Shown here: piece by piece, positions 46,301 through 54,853 of the stretch
Numbering within the stretch: the stretch's first letter is position 1
Layout of the letters: every line of letters starts with the position of its first letter
DNA from: Paraburkholderia antibiotica
Lineage (GTDB): Bacteria; Pseudomonadota; Gammaproteobacteria; Burkholderiales; Burkholderiaceae
Direction of reading: 5' to 3'
NCBI RefSeq assembly: GCF_012927125.1
Contig: NZ_JABBFZ010000019.1
Location: 1 to 64,000 of the forward strand
DNA: 64,000 bases
Program-made: the position numbers and the translations under genes
Notes under the pieces: generated by a model
What the model was told of the DNA's origin: nothing
Databases searched by the model: none
Seen by the model: the letters and a program-made list of their open reading frames with translations, nothing else

Positions 46301-48621
46301 GAAGCGACGCTCGTCGAGGTCGACGACGACAGCGTGTCGATACCCGTGGACAGCGAGTTCACGCTATCGGCCGTTGCGGTCGACAGGCTGCTCATCGTGC
46401 TGTTGGTCGCGTCGATACCGGTCGACAGCGAGGCGACGCTCGTCGAGGTCGACGACGACAGCGTGTCGATACCCGTGGACAGCGAGTTCACGCTATCGGC
46501 CGTCGTGGTCGACAGGCTGCTCACCGTGCTGTTGGTCGAGTCGATGCTGGTCGACAGCGACGCAACGCTCGTCGATGTGGAGTTCGACAACGTGTCGATC
46601 GTGGTCGACAGCGAAGCCTGGCCGCTCGAGAGCGACGACGAAACCGACGTCGACAGGCTCGCGACATTGCTATTGGTGGTGTCGATGCTCGTGGACAGCG
46701 AAGCCACGCCCGTCGAGGTCGAAGCCGACAGCGTGTTGATGCCCGTGGACAGCGATGCAACGCTCGTCGACGTCGAGGTCGACAGCGTGTTGATACCCGT
46801 GGACAGCGAGCCGACGCTATCGGCCGTCGCGGTCGACAGGCTGCTCACCGTGCTGTTGGTCGTGTCGACGCTGGTCGACAGCGAAGCAACACTCGTCGAC
46901 GTCGAAGCCGACAACGTGTTGATGCCCGTGGACAGCGATGCAACGCTCGTCGACGTCGAGGTCGACAGCGTGTCGATACCCGTGGACAGCGAGTTGACGC
47001 TATTGGCCGTTGCGGTCGACAGGCTGCTCACCGAGCTGATGGTCGTGTCGACGCTGGTCGACAGCGAAGCGACGCTCGTCGAGGTCGAAGCCGACAGCGT
47101 ATTGATACCCGTGGACAGCGAGCTGACGCTATCGGCCGTCGCGGTCGACAGGCTGCTCACCATGCTGTTGGTCCCGGCGATGCCGGTCGACAGCGAAGCA
47201 ACGCTCGTCGAGGTAGAGGTCGACAGCGACACGATACCCGTCGACAGGCTGGCGTTGCTGGTGCTCAACTGCGAAACCGTCACGGCATCCGTCGCTGCCG
47301 AGCCGTCGGCAAGGTTCGTGATCCGGCGCAAGCTGCTTGCGCTACCCACCGACACTTCCGAAGTCGGCGCGGCCTGTGCCGTCATATAGCCGGTGCCGGT
47401 CGGCGCAGCCGCACCCGTCGTGCTGCCCGCGCCGATCGCAACGCTGCTGCCGTATTGGGCGCTCGCGCCCGTACCGATCGCGATCGCGTCGGTCGTGTTG
47501 CTGTGTGCCGCCGAACCGAGTGCGATCGATCCATTCGACGAAGCCGTCGAATTCACGCCGAACGCCAGCGCGCCGTTGCCGTTCGCAACCGTTGCGCTAC
47601 CGATGGCAACCGCACCGTCGCCGGTCGCGGTTTCGGCACGGCCGATCGCGACTGCGCCGCCGGCGCCCGTGCTGGAATTGGCGTTGGTCGCCGCCGAGCC
47701 GATGGCCACGTTCTGGCCAGTCGCGCCCGCGACCGAGCTATCGCCCTGTGCGATGCCGTACGCGCCAAGCACCTTAGCCGAGTGACCCAGCGCGATGCCC
47801 GACGTCCCGTTGCTCGAAACCGTCGACTGCGCGCCGATCGCAATCGCGTCGGTCGCGGCAGCCGTTGACTGCGTGCCCATGGCGATCGTGTCGGTCGCGC
47901 TTGCGGTTGCATAAGTACCGAACGCGAACGAGCCCTGGCCCGACGCGGTCGAGTTGATGCCGAGTGCGGTCGCGCCAGTGCCGGACGCGACGGCGCCCCA
48001 GCCCTGTGCGTTCGAACCGATACCGGTGGCTTGCGAGCCGCAGCCCGTCGCGAACGAGTTCATACCGGTTGCGAGCGTGTTGCCGACGCCGTTGGGCGTC
48101 GCCGCAGTACCGGCCGAGACGGCCACGTTGCCTAGCGTCTGCGCGCCCGTCCAGTTGTTAATACCCGAGGTCTGACCCGTGCCCTGGTTGACCAACGTGC
48201 CATAGCTCATTGCGGTTGCTTGCGAACCGAAGCCGTACAGGCCGCCGGTGAAGTTGCCGTCAGTGCCATAGATCATCGACGTGGTGCTCGAGCTGCCGGC
48301 CGGCGAGAGCATGCCGCAGTCGATTGCGCCCGCCAGCGCAACGCCGTTAAAGCCGGCCGCAATCGTGTTCTGATACGTATAGCTCGAGGAAGCGTCCCTT
48401 GCGGAGTTGTTGGCGTTGGCCGATACATAACCGGCCAGAACAGGCTGCACCACTGCTCCACCCAGCCCCAGTCCGAGGACGATTGATAGTGCCACGCGCG
48501 TCAGCGAACGGCGTGCCTTGCGCTCCGAACGACTGGACTTGCCTTTAGCCGAGTCGAGTTCGCTGATCGCTACCCACGCGTTGAGCGCTTCGTTGTAGAC
48601 GGTGCGATAACTTTTATTCAT
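43324..48621 (-). CDS. Giant YadA-like trimeric autotransporter adhesin
   Basis: A 1765-residue adhesin. Residues 1-25 are an ESPR leader (MNKSYRTVYNEALNAWVAIS), then the signal core VALSIVLGLGLGGAVVQPVLA with cleavage near 63. Residues about 100-430 form a YadA head of 14-residue left-handed repeats (GATALGINSTASG, TDAIAIGTGASAQYG). A neck (RRITNLADGSAATDAVTVSQL) begins near 430. Residues about 450-1494 are a Ser/Thr-rich repetitive stalk. A second head follows (GSVAVGYNAQATADPTVAVG) and second neck (RRITNVAPGVAPTDAANVSQL) near 1657. The YadA anchor ends in GVGASYQW. Three anchors form one 12-stranded barrel in this family. ATG 48621 is chosen because the ESPR begins there. DUF2827, TPR and halogenase genes follow on the same strand. 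Confidence 0.94.
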   Translation of the reverse strand: MNKSYRTVYNEALNAWVAISELDSAKGKSSRSERKARRSLTRVALSIVLGLGLGGAVVQPVLAGYVSANANNSARDASSSYTYQNTIAAGFNGVALAGAIDCGMLSPAGSSSTTSMIYGTDGNFTGGLYGFGSQATAMSYGTLVNQGTGQTSGINNWTGAQTLGNVAVSAGTAATPNGVGNTLATGMNSFATGCGSQATGIGSNAQGWGAVASGTGATALGINSTASGQGSFAFGTYATASATDTIAMGTQSTAAATDAIAIGAQSTVSSNGTSGIALGHSAKVLGAYGIAQGDSSVAGATGQNVAIGSAATNANSSTGAGGAVAIGRAETATGDGAVAIGSATVANGNGALAFGVNSTASSNGSIALGSAAHSNTTDAIAIGTGASAQYGSSVAIGAGSTTGAAAPTGTGYMTAQAAPTSEVSVGSASSLRRITNLADGSAATDAVTVSQLSTSNASLSTGIVSLSTSTSTSVASLSTGIAGTNSMVSSLSTATADSVSSLSTGINTLSASTSTSVASLSTSVDTTISSVSSLSTATANSVNSLSTGIDTLSTSTSTSVASLSTGINTLSASTSTSVASLSTSVDTTNSTVSSLSTATADSVGSLSTGINTLSTSTSTSVASLSTGINTLSASTSTGVASLSTSIDTTNSNVASLSTSVSSSLSSGQASLSTTIDTLSNSTSTSVASLSTSIDSTNSTVSSLSTTTADSVNSLSTGIDTLSSSTSTSVASLSTGIDATNSTMSSLSTATADSVNSLSTGIDTLSSSTSTSVASLSTGIDTTNSNVTSLSTSTSTTTVSLSTAIDGLSASTSTSVASLSTSIDSTNSAVSSLSTTTADSVNSLSTGIDTLSSSTSTSVASLSTGIDATNSTMSSLSTATADSVNSLSTGINTLSSSTSTSVASLSTGIDTTNSNVTSLSTSTSTTTVSLSTAIDGLSASTSTSVASLSTSIDSTNSTVSSLSTTTADSVSSLSTGINTLSSSTSTSVASLSTGIDATNSTVSSLSTTTADSVNSLSTGIDTLSSSTSTSVASLSTGIDATNSTVSSLSTATADSVNSLSTGINTLSSSTSTSVASLSTGIDATNSTVSSLSTATADSVNSLSTGINTLSTSTSTSVASLSTSVDATNSTVSSLSTATADSVASLSTGIDTTNSTVSSLSTATADSLGSLSTGLDTTNSNLSSLSLSTSDSINMLSTGVASLSTGIFNLSTTVVTLSTSTSTSVASLSTSIDTTNNTVTSLSTSASTSAASLSTSIDTTNSNVTSLSTSASTSAASLSTSIDTTNSNVASLSTSASTSAASLSTSIDTTNSNLDSLSTSTSTSTASLSTSIDSTNANLSSLSSSTASGLSSLSTSIDTTNTNLSNLSTSTSQSVASLSTSIDTTNSNVASLSVSTSSGLSSLSTGLVSTNSSLASLSTSMGDAAASVTSLSTTVDTLSTSTSTSVASLSTGLDTLSVSTSTGLATLSSTTSTGLASLSTSVSSLSTTVSSVTPLVDMVQTANAKGDSFSGTLSGGMNTNGTVQTQGRNGQTITNVDAAACTSANGVDSTASGLCSTADGTGSTAYGSNAQATAANTTAVGFRASATYEGSVAVGYNAQATADPTVAVGANSLAGGNNSVAVGASATATGNNSVALGAGSMATEDNTVSVGSAGNERRITNVAPGVAPTDAANVSQLNSAIGSVNNQINDVARNAYSGVAAATALAMIPEVDPGRTLSIGVGSASYNGYQAMAIGGSARITQNIKMKAGVGISGGGTAVGVGASYQW
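44140..47280 (-). repeat. Stalk-coding tandem repeats of the adhesin (129-bp, 75-bp and 387-bp periods)
   Basis: The stalk consists of SLST-headed modules of 11, 14 or 18 residues, all sums of 7 and 11, as expected for heptad/hendecad coiled coils. An 11+18+14 set gives a 43-residue (129-bp) unit repeated through the centre. Near 44460-44970 a 14+11 set gives a 25-residue (75-bp) unit. A near-identical higher-order copy lies 387 bp apart: GTCGAATCGATGCTGG occurs at 45761 and 46148, and CTGCTCATCG at 46001 and 46388. Such repeats can change number by slippage or recombination without shifting the frame. Confidence 0.85.
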
Positions 48622-49398
48622 TTTACAGACCCCAATGGTGCCGAGTAATGAACAGGCGACTCCGATACGGAATGGAAGTACCTGGCTCTTGGTTCGACGC
48701 GGGCTGTTTGTGAGCTGCGTCACCGCTTCGTATTAATCCGAAGCCTGTACGCATAATCTCAATAAAGGCGAAATCTCAACATCTGACGCGTACTAATCAG
48801 GAATATCCGATGCTAGTACGAGTACTAATCGATTTTTACTGCCTTTTTATTGGTCAGAAAGGCGTTTCTCACGCCCTTTTTTGGTGAAAGATTTTATAAA
48901 TCTTAACGATTATAAAAATTGATCAGACGTTGAGGTCTACCAGCTCTCATTCCCGTCCCATCGGCGTTCTACGCTGAAATGTCCCTCAAATCGAGCGAAA
49001 GAAGAGATATCTATCTCTTTTTCATTCCGCTTATCCATAGACGTATCACCCAGAATTTTTTTAGTGATACAATGTTTAAATTCATTTAAATTTTATTCGA
49101 AGATTGACTCTATTAGTCACATCTGATCCGTCCTATTCTTCTGAATGAAGACGAAGTTCCTCGATGCGGTAATTTGTCGCAATTTAAAAAGCGGTTTGGC
49201 GGTCGCTGAATACTTCGCCGCGTTGTACGGCAGCGTGGTAGTCCCGCAGTCACGTGCGCACAAAGGAGCGCAGCAACACTCAGATAGTTGTCAGCCACGC
49301 GTGCGATGCACAACCGCAGATCGTCGCTAACGAAATACAAGTTTCGGATACCGAATCATTTCCCATAGCGCAAGCGAAAGCATTCGCTTCACTTGCCC
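48622..49398 (-). promoter_or_regulatory. Long AT-rich leader/promoter region of the adhesin gene
   Basis: No gene is supported in this 777-base gap. It is A/T-rich from about 48720 to 49140. A perfect palindrome TAGTAC-GA-GTACTA lies at 48814-48827, overlapping the second of two direct repeats GTACTAATC (48790-48798 and 48822-48830, 32 bases apart, about three helical turns). A small GGCG-TTTCTCA-CGCC stem with a T-run lies near 48861-48882. Together these look like regulator sites of the adhesin promoter, but no protein can be named. Confidence 0.45.
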
Positions 49399-50400
49399 TT
49401 ACCCCACCATCTGCTCCGCACTCGCCTCGCGCAACGCCGCGAGCACCATCGACACCGCCGCGTTGTGCGGCTGCGCGGTCAACACGCCAATCCGCTGCAC
49501 CGCCGTCGATAACTTCAGCGGCAACTGCTTCAGCTCGCCATTCAGATCCGTTTCGCCGCGCCGCAATGGCGTCGACACGAACAGGCACGGCACACGCCGC
49601 GCCACCGCGCATTTGGTCAGATGCGAGGTCGACTCCATCAACACGTGCGGCACGGCTACGCCGACATTGGCGAACTCGACTTCGAGCGCGATGCGCATCG
49701 GCGAACCGGTCGGCGGCATGATCCACGGGTAAGCGGCCGCGTCGCGCCATGTAATGCGACTGCGTCGATGCAGCGGATGAAGCTTCGGCGCGACCACCAG
49801 AATCTCGTCGTTGTATAGCTCGGTGACGGTGAAGCCCGAGGTCAGCGCGACCGGCTCCAGTCGACAGACCAGCATGTCGAGTTCGCGTCGCTGCATCAGC
49901 GGCAGCAGATGGTCGAGCGTGTCTTCCGAGAAATTGATCTGCTGCGTCGGCGCGAGCCTCGACAGATATTCGATCACGCCCGGCAGCACGCGCATCGAGA
50001 TATACGGCAGCATGCCGATCTTCAGCGGCAGACTGGTGCCGCGCTTCAGCGCGTCGAACGCGGGCTGCACCGTGCGCAGATCCGTGAGGATGCGCGCAAC
50101 GCATTCGAGCATCGATTCGCCATACGCGGTCGGTGCGACGCGCCGCGACGTGCGCGCGAACAGCGGCAAGCCGAGCGTATCTTCGAGTTCGCGCAGCCAC
50201 TTCGACAACGCCGGCTGGGTGATCGACGCTTCCTCGGCGGTGCGCGCAAAGCTGCGATAGCGGCCGAGCCAGTCGAGCGTTTCCAGATCGCGAATGCGCA
50301 GCTTGCGCAGCACGTGAGGCAGATGTTCGATGCGGCTGCGGTCCGCACCGGGCGGCGTGACGGCCGGAAGCGGCACGGTCGGCTTTTTCGGGGTGGCCAT
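49399..50400 (-). CDS. LysR-family transcriptional regulator beside a sulfatase gene
   Basis: A 333-residue LysR protein with an N-terminal extension of about 30 residues before the winged helix (RIRDLETLDWLGRYRSFART, then SITQPALSKWLRELEDTLGL). The effector domain begins near residue 120 (LPLKIGMLPYISMRVLPGVI). ATG 50400 has AAAGGA eight bases upstream; ATG 50418 has none. It is divergent from the sulfatase gene; the gap holds a perfect palindrome ACCGTACGGT at 50420-50429. It probably regulates the sulfatase. Confidence 0.87.
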   Translation of the reverse strand: MATPKKPTVPLPAVTPPGADRSRIEHLPHVLRKLRIRDLETLDWLGRYRSFARTAEEASITQPALSKWLRELEDTLGLPLFARTSRRVAPTAYGESMLECVARILTDLRTVQPAFDALKRGTSLPLKIGMLPYISMRVLPGVIEYLSRLAPTQQINFSEDTLDHLLPLMQRRELDMLVCRLEPVALTSGFTVTELYNDEILVVAPKLHPLHRRSRITWRDAAAYPWIMPPTGSPMRIALEVEFANVGVAVPHVLMESTSHLTKCAVARRVPCLFVSTPLRRGETDLNGELKQLPLKLSTAVQRIGVLTAQPHNAAVSMVLAALREASAEQMVG

Positions 50401-50543
50401 CGGCGTCCTTTGATTCATTACCGTACGGTTATTGATCGACCTTCATCTTTCATCGAATCGTATCGCATATTGCGACACAATCGTTCACCCATCCGCCGCC
50501 CGGTGGCTACGGATAACAGACAGAAGTTGTGGAGACAAATGGT

Positions 50544-52385
50544 ATGAGCGATCGAAAGAACCCTGAGGCCGACACGTCGGCTGCACCCACGAACGACGGC
50601 AGACGGCATTTCCTCAAGGTAGCAGGCGCAGGCGCGGCGATCGCTGCAACCGGCATCGCTCGGGCCGCGGACACGGCGGCACAACCGGACACTGCCGCGC
50701 AAGCAACGCAGGCCTCGCGCGTCGCGCCAGAAAGCGCGCCATCCGGCTACAACATTCTGTTCATCCTGACCGACCAGGAACGCTACTTCGATACGTGGCC
50801 GTTTCCGGTGCCGGGCCGCGAAGCCTTGCGACGCGACGGCATCACGTTCACCCAGCACCAGATCGCCTCGTGCGTGTGCTCGCCGTCGCGCTCGGTGATC
50901 TACACCGGCCAGCACACGCAGCACACCGGCGTGCTCGACAACGCGGGCGTGCCGTGGCAACCCGACATGCGCACGGACATCCGCACGATCGGCCATATGA
51001 TGCGCGACGCCGGCTACTACGCGGCGTACCTCGGCAAATGGCATCTGAGCGGCAGCCTGCACGAAACAAGAAGCCCGTACGACGCGCCGGTGTCCAACTA
51101 TCACAAGAAGATCAAGGAGTACGGCTTCGACGACTACTTCGGCGTCGGTGATCTGATCGGCGAAGTGCGCGGCGGCTACAACTACGACGGCATCACGACC
51201 GAGTCGGCGGTCAGCTGGATGCGCACGCGCGCGCCGCAACTCGCGAAGGAAAACAAGCCGTGGTTCCTCGCGGTCAACCTCGTGAATCCTCACGACGTGA
51301 TGTTCGTGAATACCGATCCGCCGGGCTCCGAATTGCAGCGCGCCAATACGATGATCATCGGCAACGCGCCACCGCCCGAGGACGCGCTGTATCAGCAGCA
51401 CTGGAATCATGTGCCGCTCGCCGCGTCGCGCCGTCAACCGTACGACGAACCGGGCCGCCCGCCCGCGCACGGCATGTACAACGACGCGCACGTGCATCTG
51501 GTCGGCCGCTTTCCGTTCACCGACGAACGCGTGCGCGTCTATCAGAACAACTACTTCAACTGCATCCGCGATTGCGACACGCACGTCGTGCGTCTCCTGC
51601 AGACACTGAAAACGCTCGGCCTCGACGACAAGACCATCGTCGTGATGACGGCGGACCATGGCGATCACGTCGGCGCGCACCAGCTCGTCGACAAGGGTGC
51701 GACGACCTACGCGCAGCAGAATCACGTGCCGCTCGTGATCCGTCACCCCGCCTATCCGGGCGGCAAACGCTGCGAAGCGTTGACCTCGCACGTCGACATC
51801 ACGCCGACGCTGCTCGGCCTCACCGGTCTCGACGCGGGACGTTTGCAGACGATCGGCGGTGACACGCTGAAAGGCCACGACCTCGCGCAACTGCTCGCCA
51901 AACCGGAGCACGCGCGTGCCGACACCGTACGGTCCGCGGCGCTCTTCAACTACGCGATGCTGCTCTACTACGACAGCGAATGGATGCTCAAGGAGTTCAA
52001 GACGCTGCACGAAAAAGGCGTGCCCGAAGAGGAAATCCGTCGCCGCGCGCTCGCGCAGCAACCCGACTACCGCTTGCGCGGCACGATTCGCAGCGTGTTC
52101 GACGGACGCTATCGTTTCAGCCGCTATTTTTCGCCGCTCGAATTCAACCGCCCCACCACGCTCGAAGCGCTGTTCGCGAAGAACGACGTCGAAGTCTACG
52201 ATCTGCTCAAAGACCCCGGCGAGATGCACAACCTCGCGGTCGATCGCAAGCGCAACGGCGAACTGCTGCTCGCGTTGAACGACAAGCTTAACGAAACGAT
52301 GGATCGCGAAGTCGGCGAAGACAGCCCGGACGTGATGCCGATCCGCAACGGACAGGTGCAGATCCAGCTCAGGGAATCGATCTGA
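50544..52385 (+). CDS. Tat-exported Cys-type sulfatase
   Basis: A 613-residue sulfatase of the alkaline-phosphatase superfamily. A twin-arginine signal is seen at residues 19-45: DGRRHFLKVAGAGAAIAATG, then ARA. The sulfatase signature CSPSRSVIYTGQ carries the Cys that is converted to formylglycine. Other metal-site segments are NILFILTDQERYFD at the start of the domain, GKWHLSG, and VVMTADHGDHVGAHQLVDKG. It removes sulfate from an organic ester in the periplasm. Tat export fits a need for cytoplasmic maturation by a formylglycine-generating enzyme, which is not in the window. ATG 50544 with GGAG upstream is preferred over a GTG at 50529. The substrate is unknown. Confidence 0.9.
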   Translation: MSDRKNPEADTSAAPTNDGRRHFLKVAGAGAAIAATGIARAADTAAQPDTAAQATQASRVAPESAPSGYNILFILTDQERYFDTWPFPVPGREALRRDGITFTQHQIASCVCSPSRSVIYTGQHTQHTGVLDNAGVPWQPDMRTDIRTIGHMMRDAGYYAAYLGKWHLSGSLHETRSPYDAPVSNYHKKIKEYGFDDYFGVGDLIGEVRGGYNYDGITTESAVSWMRTRAPQLAKENKPWFLAVNLVNPHDVMFVNTDPPGSELQRANTMIIGNAPPPEDALYQQHWNHVPLAASRRQPYDEPGRPPAHGMYNDAHVHLVGRFPFTDERVRVYQNNYFNCIRDCDTHVVRLLQTLKTLGLDDKTIVVMTADHGDHVGAHQLVDKGATTYAQQNHVPLVIRHPAYPGGKRCEALTSHVDITPTLLGLTGLDAGRLQTIGGDTLKGHDLAQLLAKPEHARADTVRSAALFNYAMLLYYDSEWMLKEFKTLHEKGVPEEEIRRRALAQQPDYRLRGTIRSVFDGRYRFSRYFSPLEFNRPTTLEALFAKNDVEVYDLLKDPGEMHNLAVDRKRNGELLLALNDKLNETMDREVGEDSPDVMPIRNGQVQIQLRESI

Positions 52386-52390
52386 GCAGG

Positions 52391-52438
52391 CGCCGGCTGG
52401 TTGCCGCCGTTGGGAAAAGAAACGGCGACCAGTCGGCG
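52391..52438 (+). terminator. Large hairpin after the sulfatase gene
   Basis: CGCCGGCTGGT and CGCCGTT on the left pair with AACGGCG and ACCAGTCGGCG on the right: 18 base pairs with one G-U pair, a three-base bulge and a nine-base loop, starting six bases after the stop. No U-run follows. It probably ends or protects the sulfatase transcript. Confidence 0.5.
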
Positions 52439-52578
52439 CGAATGGATCACCCGATCCTTAACGAAACCTTAAGAAATAAGCAGCACGAATTAAAAAACTC
52501 AAGTCACACGAATGACTTCCTTTCGCTTCACGCTCGTCCCGCCTTACCCAAAATTTCCGGCAAACAAAAGGACGAGAC

Positions 52579-54273
52579 ATGAAGACGATCAGGAAAGGAA
52601 AGCGTAAACAAAGTGCGATCTGCGCCGCCGTCGCTGCTACCGTTGCATTGCTCGCAGGCCTGCACCCGGCAGTCGCAGTCGCAGCCGCCGACGACGATCA
52701 CGACCACGGTCGCGACCACGATCGCAACTCGGTCAAGCATGTGTTGCTGATCAGCTTCGACGGTCTGCACGAACAGGACGTCGCCCGTTGCATCGGCGCC
52801 AACACCTGCCCCAATCTCGCACTGCTCGCCAAATCCGGCACGACATACGCCAACGCACACACACCAGGTCTTTCCGATTCGTTCCCGGGACTTGCCGCAC
52901 TCGTGACCGGCGGCTCGCCGAAATCCGCGGGCCTGTTCTACGACGTCTCCTACGACCGCACGCTCTACGCGCCGTCCGATAGCAACTGCACCGGCCAGAC
53001 TGGCTGGAACGTCGTCTTCGATGAAACCACCGGCATCGACGCCGAGAACGGCGGTGCGCTCACGCATCTCGACGGCGGCGGCAAGTTCAATCCTCAAGCG
53101 ATTCCGCATGCGCTCGTCAATGGCGTGTGCACATCCGTCTATCCGCACAACTACCTGAAGACCAATACCGTCTTCGAAGTGATCAAGGGCAACGTGAGCG
53201 GCGCGCGTACCGCGTGGGCCGATAAACACGCGTGGGGCTACGACTGGCTCAACGGGCCGTCGGGCAAGGGCGTCGACGATCTTTCGCGCACCGAGATCAA
53301 CTCGATCGATGCCGCGACCAACACGTACTATCTCGACAGCTACACGCACACGGAGAAGTTCGACAACTACCACGTGCAGTCGCTGATCAACGAAATCGAC
53401 GGCAAGGACTCGACCGGTCAATCGAGCGCCGCCGTGCCGACCGTGTTCGGCGCGAACTTCCAGACGCTCAGCGTCGCGCAGAAGGCGACGGTCGCGACGG
53501 GCGGCGGCTATCTGGATGCGAGCTTCACGCCAGGGCCGCAAGTCACCGGCGCAATCGCGTATCTCGACGATGCATTGGGCCGCATCGTGACCGAGCTGAA
53601 ACAACGCAACCTGTATGCGTCGACGGCGATCATCGTCACGGCGAAGCACGGTCAGTCGCCGACCGATCACTCGAAGCTCGTGAAAAACGGCGACACGCTG
53701 AGCAAACTGCTCGAAGCGAACAATTACCTCGATTCCAGCGGTAATTTCGGGCAGAACAGTACGAAGAGCGGCAACCTCAACGACGGCACCGGCCTCGTCG
53801 GCACCGGCTTTGTGCAAACCGACGACGTCGGTCTGATCTGGCTGCCCGATCAGAGCCAGCTGCCCTCGGTCGTGAAGACACTGAAAGCGAATCTGAGCTG
53901 CAACGCGCCCGGCATCTGCGCGGACGGTCCGCAGGCGTACCTGCTGTATGGTCCGCAACTCGCCAACCGCTTCGGCGATCCGGCACGCGGCCGCACGCCC
54001 GACATCATCGTGCAGCCGAACCCGGGGGTCATCTACACGTCGAGCACGTCGAAGGATGAAGAGCATGGCGGCAATGCACCCGACGACAGCCATCTCGGTC
54101 TGGTGGTCTATGTGCCGCACGCGCACCACGCCGGACAGGTCAACAACGAGCGCGTGCTGACCACGCAGGTCGCACCGACGATCCTGCGTCTGCTCGATCT
54201 GAAGCCCGAGCTGTTGCACTCGGTCGCGCTCGAAGGCACGCAGCCGTTGCCGGAGTTCGAGCGTCGGGACTAA
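52579..54273 (+). CDS. Secreted type I phosphodiesterase / alkaline-phosphatase-fold enzyme
   Basis: A 564-residue protein with a signal peptide (AICAAVAATVALLAGLHPAVA, cleavage near residue 36) and then an Asp/His-rich stretch DDDHDHGRDHDR. The catalytic domain follows the nucleotide pyrophosphatase/phosphodiesterase pattern: HVLLISFDGLHEQD, TYANAHTPGLSDSFPGLAAL with the nucleophile probably the Ser after GL, IIVTAKHGQSPTD, and SHLGLVVYVPH with the later metal His. It hydrolyses phosphodiesters or phosphoesters in the periplasm. It lies alone between two hairpins, so it is monocistronic. RBS AAGGACG before ATG 52579. The substrate is unknown. Confidence 0.85.
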   Translation: MKTIRKGKRKQSAICAAVAATVALLAGLHPAVAVAAADDDHDHGRDHDRNSVKHVLLISFDGLHEQDVARCIGANTCPNLALLAKSGTTYANAHTPGLSDSFPGLAALVTGGSPKSAGLFYDVSYDRTLYAPSDSNCTGQTGWNVVFDETTGIDAENGGALTHLDGGGKFNPQAIPHALVNGVCTSVYPHNYLKTNTVFEVIKGNVSGARTAWADKHAWGYDWLNGPSGKGVDDLSRTEINSIDAATNTYYLDSYTHTEKFDNYHVQSLINEIDGKDSTGQSSAAVPTVFGANFQTLSVAQKATVATGGGYLDASFTPGPQVTGAIAYLDDALGRIVTELKQRNLYASTAIIVTAKHGQSPTDHSKLVKNGDTLSKLLEANNYLDSSGNFGQNSTKSGNLNDGTGLVGTGFVQTDDVGLIWLPDQSQLPSVVKTLKANLSCNAPGICADGPQAYLLYGPQLANRFGDPARGRTPDIIVQPNPGVIYTSSTSKDEEHGGNAPDDSHLGLVVYVPHAHHAGQVNNERVLTTQVAPTILRLLDLKPELLHSVALEGTQPLPEFERRD

Positions 54274-54314
54274 GCGCCTGCATAGTTCGCGTATTCGGGT
54301 AGTGGGCCACGGTA

Positions 54315-54355
54315 GGCCGCGCCGCGGTGAGGATCGGGCGAACCGTGGCGCGGCC
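54315..54355 (+). terminator. Terminator-like hairpin after the phosphodiesterase gene
   Basis: GGCCGCGCCGCGGT at 54315-54328 pairs with ACCGTGGCGCGGCC at 54342-54355, a 14-base-pair stem with one G-U pair, followed by GTTTG. It lies 42 bases after the stop codon. Confidence 0.6.
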
Positions 54356-54466
54356 GTTTGATGACGTAGCCCGAGCATGACCGGCGCGCGCCGGACCATG
54401 CGAGAATTGGAGCCGCTCGAGCCGCCAGACCGGCGTGCGTCGATCGCCCGCAAGGAGGACGTTCAA

Positions 54467-54853
54467 ATGAACTCCGTTGCTCTCGCATGCGTAGCGGTGT
54501 TAGGGCTGCTGCTATTCGGCCTCGGCTTGTCCGTCTCGATGATGCGTTTTCGCGAGCGCGTCACCTCGGGCTGCGCCGAAGACCCGGCGAACCTGCTGCA
54601 CAAACTGGTTCGCGCCCACGGCAATACGACGGAATACGCGCCCTTTTTCGCACTGCTGTTTCTCTATCTGGGTTCGCGCTCGCCTTCGTCGGCGACGGTT
54701 GCGCTGATGGTCGTCGCGACCGTGTGCCGATGTTTGCTCGTGGTCGGACTGGTTGCGTGGCCGACAATGGCGCGGCCCAATCCCGCGAGGTTTATCGGCG
54801 CGGTTGGGACGTACGCGGCGGGGATCGGCCTGTGCCTGGGGTTGCTGCGGTGA
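54467..54853 (+). CDS. MAPEG family membrane protein
   Basis: A 128-residue protein with four hydrophobic helices: ALACVAVLGLLLFGLGLSVS, NTTEYAPFFALLFLYLG, VALMVVATVCRCLLVVGLVA and FIGAVGTYAAGIGLCLGLL. The loop RAHGNTTEYAPF matches the R-x-H-x-N-x2-E motif of MAPEG proteins (membrane-associated, eicosanoid and glutathione metabolism type). ATG 54467 follows AAGGAGG. Bacterial members may bind glutathione or lipids; the role here is unknown. Monocistronic. Confidence 0.85.
   Translation: MNSVALACVAVLGLLLFGLGLSVSMMRFRERVTSGCAEDPANLLHKLVRAHGNTTEYAPFFALLFLYLGSRSPSSATVALMVVATVCRCLLVVGLVAWPTMARPNPARFIGAVGTYAAGIGLCLGLLR

Noticed and set aside
44140..47280. CRISPR-like direct repeats
   Set aside because: The repeats are contiguous coding units of 75-129 bp with no unique spacers and no cas genes.
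43198..47868. Repetitive plus-strand frames opposite the adhesin, with regular Arg/Gly/Val/Asp repeats
   Set aside because: Their periodicity is that of the adhesin stalk read backwards. The minus-strand frame has ESPR, signal peptide, heads, necks and anchor.
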